In this document: in pieces, positions 38,402-46,758 of the stretch
How positions within the stretch are numbered: position 1 is the first letter of the stretch
How the letters are laid out: each line of letters begins with the position of its first letter
Assembly: GCA_964441705.1 (NCBI GenBank)
Contig: CAYTWF010000002.1
Coordinates: forward strand, 1 to 64,000
Length of the DNA stretch: 64,000 bases
Reading direction: 5' to 3'
Source: Eshraghiella sp964441705
GTDB lineage: Bacteria; Bacillota; Clostridia; Lachnospirales; Lachnospiraceae
Translations under genes and position numbers: made by a program
Notes under the pieces: generated by a model
Told to the model about the DNA's origin: nothing
Seen by the model: only the letters and a program-made list of their open reading frames with translations
Databases searched by the model: none

Positions 38402-38430
38402 TTGAATTGTAATGTAAAATATGTTACGAT
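38402..38430 (+). promoter_or_regulatory. Sigma-A promoter of the clpX-type gene
   Basis: TTGAAT (38402-38407) and TACGAT (38425-38430) lie 17 bp apart, 51 bp before the ATG at 38482. Confidence 0.6.
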
Positions 38431-38481
38431 AATAAAAATATGCGGATTAGAGCATATTTTTGACCAGGAGGATAATACATA

Positions 38482-39879
38482 ATGAGTGAAATAATAGATA
38501 ATAACATCAATGATACAGATAATACTACTCATGATGAACATGACGAATATGAGAAAATATGTTATCTGTGCCATAGACCAGAGAGTAAGGCAGGCAAAAT
38601 GATAACTCTGCCACAGAATATTTCAATCTGTGCAGACTGTATGCAGAAGACATTTGATTCAATGAACAATGGAAGCTATGATGATATCATGAAATATTCC
38701 AATATTCCAGGATTGCATTTTATGAATATGTCTGATATTGGTGAGATTCCACAGAAGCAGAAGGTTAAGAAGAAAAATAAGGACGAGAATCCTCTTCCTC
38801 CAATTGATATTAAGACTATTCCTGCACCACATGAGATTAAAGCCAAGCTGGATGAATATATAATAGGACAGGAATATGCCAAGAAGGTTATATCTGTGGC
38901 TGTATATAACCATTATAAAAGAGTTGCCACAGATACGATGGATTCAATTGAAATACAGAAGTCTAATATGCTTATGATTGGACCTACAGGTTCAGGTAAA
39001 ACATATCTTGTTCAGACGCTTGCAAGACTTTTGGATGTGCCACTTGCTATTACCGATGCCACGTCTCTTACTGAGGCCGGATATATTGGAGATGATATTG
39101 AAAGCGTAGTATCAAAGCTGCTTGCTGCGGCTGATAATGATGTTGCAAAGGCCGAAAGAGGAATTATTTTTATTGATGAGATAGATAAAATAGCCAAGAA
39201 AAAAGAAACACGAAACAGGGATGTAAGCGGAGAGTCTGTTCAGCAGGGACTGCTTAGAATTCTTGAAGGCAGCGAGGTTGAGGTTCCTGTTGGAGCGAAC
39301 AGCAAGAATGCGATGGTGCCGCTTACAACAGTTAATACTCGTAATATTCTTTTTATATGCGGTGGTGCATTTCCTGACCTTGAGGATATTATTAAGGAGA
39401 GACTTAATAAAAAGTCATCCATTGGATTCTCAGCAGACCTTAAGGATAAGTATGATAATGACCCTACAGTACTTGAAAAGGTTACAACTGAGGATTTAAG
39501 AGATTTTGGAATGATTCCGGAATTTCTTGGAAGACTTCCAGTTGTATATACGCTGCAGAAGCTTGATAAGGATATGCTTATAAGAATACTGAAGGAGCCT
39601 AAAAATGCTATTCTTAAGCAGTATGAGAAGCTGCTGGAGTTAGATGAGGTTGAACTTAAATTTACTGATGATGCATATGATGCTATTGCAGCCAGAGCGC
39701 TTGAACGCGATACGGGAGCCAGAGCATTAAGGTCAATTATTGAAGATTTTATGCTAGATATAATGTATCAGATTCCTAAGGATAAGAACATTGGTAAGGT
39801 TACCATTACCAAAGAATATATAGAGAAAACCGGCGGACCCCTTATTGAGATGCGTGGAGTGGCAATGTTGGAAGGCTGA
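38482..39879 (+). CDS. clpX: ClpX-type AAA+ unfoldase
   Basis: ClpX unfolds tagged proteins and feeds them to the ClpP peptidase. This 465-aa protein has an N-terminal zinc domain with Cys27, Cys30, Cys50 and Cys53, a poly-acidic linker, Walker A GPTGSGKT (167-174), the pore-loop sequence GYIG, Walker B IIFIDEIDK, the ClpP-docking tripeptide IGF at 314-316 and the sensor-2 Arg in DTGARALR. All parts for ClpP partnership are present. However, no clpP or tig lies beside it as in the usual tig-clpP-clpX order. It may be a second ClpX or a relocated single copy, and its N-terminal extension of about 25 acidic residues before the zinc domain is longer than usual. Confidence 0.88.
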   Translation: MSEIIDNNINDTDNTTHDEHDEYEKICYLCHRPESKAGKMITLPQNISICADCMQKTFDSMNNGSYDDIMKYSNIPGLHFMNMSDIGEIPQKQKVKKKNKDENPLPPIDIKTIPAPHEIKAKLDEYIIGQEYAKKVISVAVYNHYKRVATDTMDSIEIQKSNMLMIGPTGSGKTYLVQTLARLLDVPLAITDATSLTEAGYIGDDIESVVSKLLAAADNDVAKAERGIIFIDEIDKIAKKKETRNRDVSGESVQQGLLRILEGSEVEVPVGANSKNAMVPLTTVNTRNILFICGGAFPDLEDIIKERLNKKSSIGFSADLKDKYDNDPTVLEKVTTEDLRDFGMIPEFLGRLPVVYTLQKLDKDMLIRILKEPKNAILKQYEKLLELDEVELKFTDDAYDAIAARALERDTGARALRSIIEDFMLDIMYQIPKDKNIGKVTITKEYIEKTGGPLIEMRGVAMLEG

Positions 39880-39883
39880 ATAT

Positions 39884-40444
39884 ATGGGCAGGACAGGAAT
39901 TAAGGATTATATTGATATATTTTTAACATTTAGTAAAATAGGAATATGTACCTTTGGCGGTGGATATGCTATGATTCCACTGTTGAAAAGAGAGATTACA
40001 GACAATAAGAAATGGCTTAATGATGACGAGCTTATTAATGTAATTGCAATATCTGAGACTACACCGGGACCGGTGGCTATTAATGCAGCCACCTTTACCG
40101 GCTACAGACGGGGTGGAATACCTGGAGCCATACTGGCTACACTGGGTGTTGTCATCCCTTCTTTTGTTATTATTGTAGTTCTTGCCAGACTGCTTGCTAT
40201 TATTTATGGCTATTCGTACGTCAAGGCGGCTTTTAGAGGCATAAGAATCTGCGTATTTGTATTGATTGCCGGTGCAGCCGTTACTATGGGACGTAAATGT
40301 GATAAAAATATTTTTTCTCTTATTATTGCAATTGCAGCATTTTGGCTGTCGTTTTTCCTTAATATCAATGCGGCCTTTATTATTGTGGGTGCTGCTGCGC
40401 TGGGAACAGTGTACAGCTGTGTAACAGCACGGAGGAAAAAATAA
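39884..40444 (+). CDS. Chromate transporter, subunit 1 (single CHR domain)
   Basis: This 186-aa membrane protein has one CHR domain with the conserved FTFSKIGICTFGGGYAM-like start and ETTPGPVAINAATFTGYRRGG motif. Short CHR proteins come as pairs encoded side by side, each forming half of the transporter; the partner begins where this one ends. ATG 39884 is used because an in-frame start at 39845 would overlap the clpX-type gene. In anaerobes without chromate exposure the true substrate is uncertain. Confidence 0.85.
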   Translation: MGRTGIKDYIDIFLTFSKIGICTFGGGYAMIPLLKREITDNKKWLNDDELINVIAISETTPGPVAINAATFTGYRRGGIPGAILATLGVVIPSFVIIVVLARLLAIIYGYSYVKAAFRGIRICVFVLIAGAAVTMGRKCDKNIFSLIIAIAAFWLSFFLNINAAFIIVGAAALGTVYSCVTARRKK

Positions 40445-40968
40445 TGCAGAGAATACTGGAATTGTTTTTATCCTATTTTAAAATTGGAGCACTGACCTTT
40501 GGTGGCGGTTATGCCATGCTTCCCATGATTCAGGATGAGGTAATAAGACATGGATGGTTTAGCATGGAGGAGCTGCTTAATTTTATAGCAGTAAGTGAAA
40601 GCACTCCGGGCTCATTTGCAGTTAATGTGGCAACCTATACAGGAATTGTAGCATCAGGTCCAATTGGAGCCATTGTCGCAACACTGGGAGTTGTACTGCC
40701 ATCTTTTGTTATTATTCTTATTATTGCCAGGCTTTCAGACCGAATAATGGGAACGATGTTTTTTACACGGATAATGACAGGTATCAAGCCGGCAGTAACG
40801 GGTCTCATACTTGCATCGGCAGTGTCAATAGGTGCAGGAATCGTTGGAAGTACATTGAAGGCAGCTGAGATAGTTATCCTGTGTGTTGCTGTTGTAATGT
40901 ATCTTTTTAAGCTGCATCCCATATTAATTATAGGAGCAGGAGCACTTATGGGTGCTATTTTGCTGTAG
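40444..40968 (+). CDS. Chromate transporter, subunit 2 (single CHR domain)
   Basis: This 174-aa partner of the preceding protein has FKIGALTFGGGYAMLPM and ESTPGSFAVNVATYTG, the same CHR motifs with a different second half. Its ATG overlaps the stop of subunit 1 by one base (TAATG), so the two are translated together. Confidence 0.85.
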   Translation: MQRILELFLSYFKIGALTFGGGYAMLPMIQDEVIRHGWFSMEELLNFIAVSESTPGSFAVNVATYTGIVASGPIGAIVATLGVVLPSFVIILIIARLSDRIMGTMFFTRIMTGIKPAVTGLILASAVSIGAGIVGSTLKAAEIVILCVAVVMYLFKLHPILIIGAGALMGAILL

Positions 40969-40992
40969 ATTGAATATACTAAAATAAAAAGC

Positions 40993-42654
40993 ATGGAACA
41001 GCAGTGTATTGAAGAATTAAATTCAGATGATTATATGGAATTCATATTCAGTGAGGGCGCAATTTCCAGACAGCGATTGGATGTTCTTAGAGATTACTGT
41101 GTTGTAAGAATTAATGAAAAATGGTCTGTTATATCCATTCATATCGGAGAGCTTAGAGAACCGACATTTGAGGCCATAGGCTATTCGTCCTTCCCAAACA
41201 TATATGGACTGGTAGACCTTGGGGCTGTAAGTGCAGCTGGAATATCAGCAATAAGGGAACAGCCTGTTCTTGGACTTTTGGGGACTGGCACTAATATTGC
41301 TGTTATAGATACTGGAATTAACTGGAGACACAAAGCTTTTCTTCGTAATGACGGGACAACGAGAATCAAGGTTATATGGGACCAGGAGAGTAATAGAATA
41401 TTTACAGAGGCGGATATTAATAATGCCCTTGCAGGAGAAAATATAGATATACCGGGGGATGATAATGGACATGGTACATTCATGGCCGGGATTGCTGCAG
41501 GGTCTATAGACAGAATTAATGGTTTCTCAGGAGCAGCACCGGAAGCAGGCTTGATAATCGTAAAATTGCGTCCGGCAAGGCAGTTTCTGAGAGATTTTTA
41601 TTTTATCAAGGAGGGAGCACCTGCGTACTCAGAAATTGATATTATGAGAGGAGTGGAATTTGTATCAAGATATGTGGAGGCACAGCAGCTGCTTGTATCA
41701 TATTGTCTTGGAATTGGTTCAACGCTTGGAACACATGCAGGAACCTCACCATTGTGTGACCAGCTTGCGGATGAGGCTGAAAAGGTTGGACATTGTGTAT
41801 CTATTGCTGTAGGGAATGAAGGAAATGAAAGATTACATTATTCTGGATTTTTGACTGGTGACGAACCTGAAAGGGTAGAAATACGGGTTGGGGAGGGTGA
41901 GAGAGGCTTTACCTGTGAGCTGTGGTCTGCAGCACCTGAGGTATATTCTGTTGAGCTTATTTCACCAAGCGGACAGATAATTAACAGAATACCCTCAAGA
42001 ACTGACAGAACTACAAGACTGAATTTCCTTTTTGAGGATACCATTGCATATGTATATTATAAGCAGTATGAAAGCATGTCAGGGCAAAATATTCTTATCA
42101 TACGTTTTAACAGGCCAGCTGCAGGTATATGGACATTAAATATTTACGGCAGGGAGCTTACTACCGGAAGCTACGATATTTGGATTATGAACAGGGAATT
42201 TCTAACTGCAGGGACATATTTTGTACGGTCAGATGCATACACAACTGTAACGGAACCGGCTAATGTGCCACAATGTATTGCTGTTACAGCGTATGATTAC
42301 CGCAATAATTCAATACACATTAAAGCCGGAAGAGGGTTTAATGTGTATGATGTTATTAAACCTGATTTTGCCGCACCTGGTGTTGACATAATAGGACCTG
42401 CTGAAATTGGAAGTGAAAGCTATGTTGTTAGAAGTGGAACGAGTGTGGCAGCAGCATTTTATTCAGGATTTGCAGCATTGATACAGGAATATGGCTTTGT
42501 TCTTGGAAGAATTCCATATATAAGAACCTCGGAGATAAAAAATATAACGCTGGCTGGCTGTATTAGAAAAGACGGAATTCCATACCCTTCACGTGAATGG
42601 GGGTATGGAATTGTCAATCTGTATAACAGCCTGGAAAATCTCAGACGAGAATAG
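40993..42654 (+). CDS. S8 subtilisin-like peptidase (Csp-like)
   Basis: This 553-aa protein is a subtilase with the complete triad Asp106 (IDTGI), His160 (DNGHGTF) and Ser484 (SGTSVA). The large insert between His and Ser, the N-terminal prodomain-like 90 residues and the absence of a signal peptide match the Csp family, whose members in clostridia process a cortex hydrolase during spore germination. I infer a spore-related role from this family and from the nearby cotJ operon; a different protein-processing job is possible. The ribosome site is poor. Its stop codon abuts the stop of the convergent lysin gene with no base between. Confidence 0.75.
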   Translation: MEQQCIEELNSDDYMEFIFSEGAISRQRLDVLRDYCVVRINEKWSVISIHIGELREPTFEAIGYSSFPNIYGLVDLGAVSAAGISAIREQPVLGLLGTGTNIAVIDTGINWRHKAFLRNDGTTRIKVIWDQESNRIFTEADINNALAGENIDIPGDDNGHGTFMAGIAAGSIDRINGFSGAAPEAGLIIVKLRPARQFLRDFYFIKEGAPAYSEIDIMRGVEFVSRYVEAQQLLVSYCLGIGSTLGTHAGTSPLCDQLADEAEKVGHCVSIAVGNEGNERLHYSGFLTGDEPERVEIRVGEGERGFTCELWSAAPEVYSVELISPSGQIINRIPSRTDRTTRLNFLFEDTIAYVYYKQYESMSGQNILIIRFNRPAAGIWTLNIYGRELTTGSYDIWIMNREFLTAGTYFVRSDAYTTVTEPANVPQCIAVTAYDYRNNSIHIKAGRGFNVYDVIKPDFAAPGVDIIGPAEIGSESYVVRSGTSVAAAFYSGFAALIQEYGFVLGRIPYIRTSEIKNITLAGCIRKDGIPYPSREWGYGIVNLYNSLENLRRE

Positions 42655-43605
42655 CTACTGTATGCTTGAGACAGCTATCCAGAAGCTGACCTGCCCTGCA
42701 ACCCCAACTCGCTGTGGCAGGTTGGTCATTCTGATTCGTCCGTTCTTGATTGCATCTGACCAGACATAGTAGGTACCATTTCTTTTGCCTATAGATGAAC
42801 CTGTTTCACTATTGTAAGCAATAACATTTTTAAGATAACAGCCTGCTCCGGCAGGAATAATTGGTGTTCCTAAGGAAGCTGTATATCCAAGGCTTTTCAG
42901 CGATATCCAAAAGCTGACCTGGTCAGGAACTCCACATCTTTCAGGAAGATTGGTCATGCGAATCCTTTCATTAATTATATCAGTAGACCAGATATAATAG
43001 GTACCGGTTCTTTTTCCTATAGCATTGCCATATTCTGAATTATACACGGGAGCTTCGCTTACTGCATATTCCAGTCCGGTTTTAAGCTGTTCGTTATTAT
43101 TGATAACAGTAAGTGGCAAATGTGAATTAATATATGGCTCTGGATTAATCCAGGTGAAGCTCTGCCATGGATTAGCGGCAAATTGTGATACGGTAAGAGG
43201 AACACCGTATTTTCTCAGTTCCCAGTGAAGGTGAATGCCAGTTGTATTTCCAGATGAACCTATAAGTCCTATAGGATTGCCAGCCATAACCTCCTGACCA
43301 GCCAATACATATAAAGACTTCATATGCCCGTATCCTGTACATAGTCCGTCACCATGATATATGAGTATGAAGCTTCCATATCCGCCAAGTGTATTGGCAT
43401 AGATTACTGTACCATTGGAATGAGCAGTTATGTCACATTCCTTGTAGGCTTTGGTGGAATCATGTGGAACCAGGTCAACACCCTGTGCATAGGCAGAAGA
43501 ACCCATGAGCTTACCAAGTCTGACATTTTCCGCATGTTGGAGATAGCTTTGGGATATGTGATAATCTGAAAGAGACAATACTCTGTTGCCTGTTAATATC
43601 TGCAT
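42655..43605 (-). CDS. M23-like endolysin with two C-terminal repeats
   Basis: This 316-aa protein has an M23/LysM-type peptidase domain (about residues 30-160) with YGHMKSL and HLHWELR. The usual first metal ligand, the His of HxGxD, is replaced: the sequence is AQGVD, with Ala40 in its place, so activity is not assured. Two repeats follow (about 190-245 and 262-315), each holding YNSExGxxIGKRxGTYY, RIRMTNLP and QVSFWI, likely a wall-binding module. There is no signal peptide, as expected for a lysin released by a holin; a holin-like gene overlaps its start. The pair lies outside the prophage, next to the spore coat operon. It may be a phage remnant or a domesticated lysis cassette. Confidence 0.7.
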   Translation of the reverse strand: MQILTGNRVLSLSDYHISQSYLQHAENVRLGKLMGSSAYAQGVDLVPHDSTKAYKECDITAHSNGTVIYANTLGGYGSFILIYHGDGLCTGYGHMKSLYVLAGQEVMAGNPIGLIGSSGNTTGIHLHWELRKYGVPLTVSQFAANPWQSFTWINPEPYINSHLPLTVINNNEQLKTGLEYAVSEAPVYNSEYGNAIGKRTGTYYIWSTDIINERIRMTNLPERCGVPDQVSFWISLKSLGYTASLGTPIIPAGAGCYLKNVIAYNSETGSSIGKRNGTYYVWSDAIKNGRIRMTNLPQRVGVAGQVSFWIAVSSIQ

Positions 43606-43898
43606 TATTCATCCTTCCTTCCCTGTTTAATAAGCTGGTCAACATATGTGCTTAGTCCGGCAATAAGAATTCCCTGTACAGTGGCTGTAAATATTGCCTC
43701 CAATACAGTTGCCACAGTGTATGGGCGTGTTGTAGATAAGACATAAGTAAGAGATAGAAAAATCCCCAAAAGACCTAATATAAGAGGAATATACTTATCT
43801 TTTATCAGGGTTGTGTTTTTAAGCCATTTGCCTACAAAATATAGTGCAATAGCGGCAATAGTCAGCTCGGGTTTAATATATTTGGTTACTGCGTCCAT
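43605..43898 (-). CDS. Holin-like membrane protein
   Basis: This 97-aa protein has three hydrophobic segments (about residues 10-25, 36-56 and 64-85) and a short charged tail. Size, topology and the VQGILIAGLSTYVDQLIKQG ending resemble phage holins of clostridia. Its last base overlaps the start of the lysin gene, so they are co-translated. AAGGAGC precedes the ATG. It is read away from cotJA with a 144-bp shared upstream region. Confidence 0.65.
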   Translation of the reverse strand: MDAVTKYIKPELTIAAIALYFVGKWLKNTTLIKDKYIPLILGLLGIFLSLTYVLSTTRPYTVATVLEAIFTATVQGILIAGLSTYVDQLIKQGRKDE

Positions 43899-43996
43899 TA
43901 AAAGCTGCTCCTTATAATCTTAATATATCTTATTCACAAAAATTAATAATGCTTACTATGTGTAATAAGTTAGCAGTAACAAGATTATATTCCGCG

Positions 43997-44033
43997 TCAT
44001 ATTCTATATAGACAACAAATATATTCTGGAAGG
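43997..44033 (+). promoter_or_regulatory. Possible sigma-E type -35 and ribosome site of cotJA
   Basis: TCATATT (43997-44003) fits the sigma-E -35 consensus, and cotJ operons are known sigma-E targets in Bacillus. The -10 region after it (CAAATATA at 44016) is a poor match, so the call is tentative. GGAAGG at 44028-44033 is the ribosome site. Confidence 0.3.
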
Positions 44034-44042
44034 ATATAAATT

Positions 44043-44252
44043 ATGCCTTGTTATAATAATCAGCGCAGTATGTCCAGACCTCCGGCACCCAATGTGAGCT
44101 ACATTGTTCCCAGACCACCACTTGCAGAAGCCAGAGTGACTGTACAGCCGCCGGACAGTCCTACCTATGATATATCAACTGCCTTTGTAAAAGGAACCAT
44201 ATACAAGGAGCTTGATAAGCCATTTTTTGGAAAAGGAGGGTGCTGCAAATGA
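44043..44252 (+). CDS. cotJA: Spore coat-associated protein CotJA
   Basis: This 69-aa protein has a Pro-rich N-terminal half and the CotJA-like end YDISTAFVKGTIYKELDKPF. It is encoded directly before CotJB with an ATGA overlap. CotJA, B and C form a coat sub-structure made in the mother cell. Its presence shows that the host carries sporulation genes. Confidence 0.8.
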   Translation: MPCYNNQRSMSRPPAPNVSYIVPRPPLAEARVTVQPPDSPTYDISTAFVKGTIYKELDKPFFGKGGCCK

Positions 44253-44515
44253 ACCAGCCTGCAATGAATAAGAATTCACTTATGCAGAAGATAATGGAGA
44301 CGTCCTTTTATCTTGTGGATTTAAATCTCTATCTGGATACGCACCCTGATGACAGCAATGCAATTGCCAATTATGATTCTATAAGAAATGCGTATAATCG
44401 TTATGTTCTTGAATATGCGCATCATTATGGACCAATAACCGCCAATCAGGTTACCCAGGACAATTACTGGAGCTGGGTTGCAACTGACTGGCCTTGGGAA
44501 GGGGGATGTGGCTGA
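44249..44515 (+). CDS. cotJB: Spore coat protein CotJB
   Basis: This 88-aa protein matches CotJB in length and motifs: a helical N-terminal half with FYLVDLNLYLDTHP, then YGPIT and the Trp-rich end WVATDWPWEGGCG. AAGGAGG (44233-44239) precedes ATG 44249, and its stop overlaps the cotJC start by one base. Confidence 0.9.
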   Translation: MNQPAMNKNSLMQKIMETSFYLVDLNLYLDTHPDDSNAIANYDSIRNAYNRYVLEYAHHYGPITANQVTQDNYWSWVATDWPWEGGCG

Positions 44516-44730
44516 TGTGGGTATATGAAAAAAAATTGCAGTTTCCTGTAAATATCAAAAGAACAGACCCAAAGGCTGCACAGATAATTATCTCACAGTA
44601 TGGTGGACCGGACGGAGAGTCAGCAGCCAGTCTTCGATATCTTTCACAGAGATACTCGATTCCTGATAAAAAGGCAGCAGGGCTGCTTACGGATATAGGA
44701 ACGGAAGAGTTAGTTCGTTGCAAGTGGTAA
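44515..44730 (+). pseudogene. cotJC: cotJC, 5' part only; interrupted by the prophage
   Basis: CotJC is a spore-coat manganese catalase of about 190 aa. Here 71 codons remain. MWVYEKKLQFPVNIK, QYGGPDGESAASLRYLSQRY and GLLTDIGTEEL agree with the family. After DIGTEEL the expected AHLEM, which contains metal ligands, is replaced by VRCKW and a stop. The next base begins the serine recombinase gene on the other strand. The remaining 120 or so codons should lie at the far end of the prophage, beyond this window. As it stands the product cannot bind manganese. If the element is excised precisely, the full gene would be restored. Confidence 0.88.
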
Positions 44731-44735
44731 TCAAT
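44690..44735. other. Left attachment site (attL) of the prophage
   Basis: The boundary between CotJC-like coding sequence and foreign sequence lies near GGAACGGAAGAG (44698-44709), between the GTEEL codons and the recombinase stop at 44731. Large serine recombinases cut at a 2-bp core within about 40-50 bp; the exact core cannot be fixed without attR or attB. Confidence 0.65.
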
Positions 44736-46272
44736 CACAGAAAAATACATCCAGGTCATAAGGATTATCATAATGGCCATTGCCATATTTGGCTTTGCTG
44801 CTACTTATGTACACAGCCTTACTAACTATCTGTTTAAGCAGCACATTCTTATCGTATGCCGAGACCTCATCATCCTTGAGGGCTTTGACGGCTTCTGAGT
44901 AAGATGTAATCTTATCCTGGTAATTAACTGATTCCGGCTTGCGCTTGCGCAGCTCCACAAGAGATGCAGCTATCTCAGAGCGACGTTTCTGCAGGCGTGA
45001 GTTCTGCAAAAGATATTCCTCCTTGGTATAGATACCATCCTCAAAGGCTTCCTTCTGGCGCATGTCCCTAAGATTAAGCTTCTCAAGCTCACTTTCCATA
45101 TTGTCAATGGCAGCCTTATTAATACAGCTGATGTCCTTTGGCTTGCTCCGGAGTGCTGCACTGAAATTATCGATGGCATTCTCAAGTATGGATATCATCT
45201 TGTTGTTCAGGTCATCATAGGATACACTCCTTGTTCTGCAGTGTACCTGGTCTGCACATACAAGCACAGGGTTAGTATGTGCGCTGTTGTTATATGGCTT
45301 ATATATCATGGCTCTTCCACAGCTGCAGTAGAGCAGACCGGAGTAAGGATTGCGACATTTAACCCTATTAGGATAATAGATACGCTCTCTGTGCCGGTTA
45401 AGTGCAAGCTGATAGGTTATATCATCGATTATGGCTGGGTGCTTGCCGGGATAGACATCCCCTGAGGTCTTAGGTCTTGTGTATGTAAGCTTACCATCAA
45501 CCATAACCTTATTAACCTTGCGCCAGTTCCATTTTATCTTACCAGTGTAGATAGGATTCTCCAGCATATCCTTAATAGCAGTGGGAGACCAGTGGTCAGA
45601 CCTGCGCGGCTTCATCCCGCACCCATCCAGAGTACGTGCTATGTTATTAAAGCCCATGTGCTGATGTACATACAGGTCGTACATCATGCGAACGGCAGCA
45701 GCCTCTTCCTCATTGACCTTGAGTGTGGAGCTGCTGTTCTTGCTGTCAGCATCCTTTATATGCACCTTGTCATATCCGTATGGAGCAACAGAGCCAATAT
45801 AATTGCCACGCTTTACGGATGCAAGACGTCCGCGGTTAAGAATTTTCTTGGTATATTCCAGATAATCATTACCACGTGTCAGTTCCAGCTCAAAAAACTT
45901 GCGGTCATATTCATCCGCAATGTTATAGGTCTTGGATGGAGTCATTACAAGGGTATTAGTGTAGCGGAAGGCATTAACTATGCGGCCGCAGTCTTCCAAG
46001 TCACCTCGTGAAAGTCGCTGTGGTTCAACTACCAGAATGCCTTTGACCTCGGACACTTCCATAATCCTTAGGACCTCCTGCATCATTGGACGTGCGGAAA
46101 TAGTCTCTCCGGATACTACCTCACGGTAGATGAATTCCTCCGGTATAGTATGCCCCAGCTCCTGCAGGGCATATTCCTGCAGTATGGCTTCGTGCTTGCG
46201 CAGCACTTCTGCTACCGTCATATCCGGATTGTCAGCTCTGGATTTCCTTAAATATAAAATATATATATCCAT
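44731..46272 (-). CDS. Large serine recombinase (prophage integrase/excisionase)
   Basis: This 513-aa site-specific recombinase has the resolvase domain at residues 1-150 with the nucleophile Ser11 in YLRKSR, and QRLSRGD and the YDRKFFELELTRG helix. A recombinase domain (about 160-300, GSVAPYGYDK, NPIYTGKIKWNW), a zinc ribbon (about 320-375, CRNPYSGLLYCSC and CADQVHC) and a coiled-coil C-terminal region (about 400-480) follow. It catalyses integration alone; excision normally needs a directionality factor. Its 3' end lies within about 20 bp of the cotJC junction. The start follows AAGGAG. A terminator separates it from hicB. Confidence 0.93.
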   Translation of the reverse strand: MDIYILYLRKSRADNPDMTVAEVLRKHEAILQEYALQELGHTIPEEFIYREVVSGETISARPMMQEVLRIMEVSEVKGILVVEPQRLSRGDLEDCGRIVNAFRYTNTLVMTPSKTYNIADEYDRKFFELELTRGNDYLEYTKKILNRGRLASVKRGNYIGSVAPYGYDKVHIKDADSKNSSSTLKVNEEEAAAVRMMYDLYVHQHMGFNNIARTLDGCGMKPRRSDHWSPTAIKDMLENPIYTGKIKWNWRKVNKVMVDGKLTYTRPKTSGDVYPGKHPAIIDDITYQLALNRHRERIYYPNRVKCRNPYSGLLYCSCGRAMIYKPYNNSAHTNPVLVCADQVHCRTRSVSYDDLNNKMISILENAIDNFSAALRSKPKDISCINKAAIDNMESELEKLNLRDMRQKEAFEDGIYTKEEYLLQNSRLQKRRSEIAASLVELRKRKPESVNYQDKITSYSEAVKALKDDEVSAYDKNVLLKQIVSKAVYISSSKAKYGNGHYDNPYDLDVFFCD

Positions 46273-46294
46273 GGGTTATTTTCTCCTTATAGCA

Positions 46295-46322
46295 AAATAG
46301 CCCTATATAAATAAGGCTATTT
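46295..46322 (-). terminator. Terminator between hicB and the recombinase gene
   Basis: On the minus strand AAATAGCC (46322-46315) pairs with GGCTATTT (46302-46295), followed by T. It would end leftward hicAB transcripts before the recombinase gene. Confidence 0.65.
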
Positions 46323-46329
46323 CGTGTAC

Positions 46330-46728
46330 TTAAATTAAATTAAGCTGCTCCTTTAATGCATCCTGCAATACCTGGCTGAAATTAACATTGTGTTCCAGGG
46401 CAGCGGAGTTAAGCCACTCAGGAATGCTTAATGTCTTTTTGACAGCTTTTGAATTATTGCGCTTCATATAAGCGAGCATATCAAACTCGATGACAACGAG
46501 AAAAGAATCTGACTCAGGAGTAACTGCATCAGGATTAGATGGTGCAGGAATAGATTCCCCAGCTTCTTTTCTGGAAGCAAGGGCAAGACCTAAGCAGTCA
46601 TTAGCCATCTCATATGCTTGCTCCATATTATCACCTTCAGTAAAACATTCAGGTAAATCCGGAAAAGTTACCCAAAATCCACCCTCTTCTGCTTTATGAA
46701 ATAATGCTGGATAGAAAAATTTATTCAT
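46330..46728 (-). CDS. hicB: HicB antitoxin
   Basis: This 132-aa antitoxin has the RNase-H-like HicB fold at the N-terminus (FYPALFHKAEEGGFWVTFPD, GLALASRKEAGESIPAPS). Its C-terminal helix-ribbon segment (KKTLSIPEWLNSAALEHNVN, QVLQDAL) normally binds the operon's own operator. ATG 46728 is used because GGAGGT precedes it. It neutralises the HicA ribonuclease encoded just before it. Confidence 0.92.
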   Translation of the reverse strand: MNKFFYPALFHKAEEGGFWVTFPDLPECFTEGDNMEQAYEMANDCLGLALASRKEAGESIPAPSNPDAVTPESDSFLVVIEFDMLAYMKRNNSKAVKKTLSIPEWLNSAALEHNVNFSQVLQDALKEQLNLI

Positions 46729-46758
46729 AGTATACCTCCGTTTCAATATGACGGGACA

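Noticed and set aside
42655..43898. Lysin and holin as the lysis genes of this prophage
   Set aside because: They lie on the host side of the cotJC junction, separated from the prophage by intact coat genes.
44494..44515. A longer start for the cotJC remnant at 44494
   Set aside because: CotJC proteins begin MWVYEKK; ATG 44515 gives exactly this and overlaps the cotJB stop by one base.
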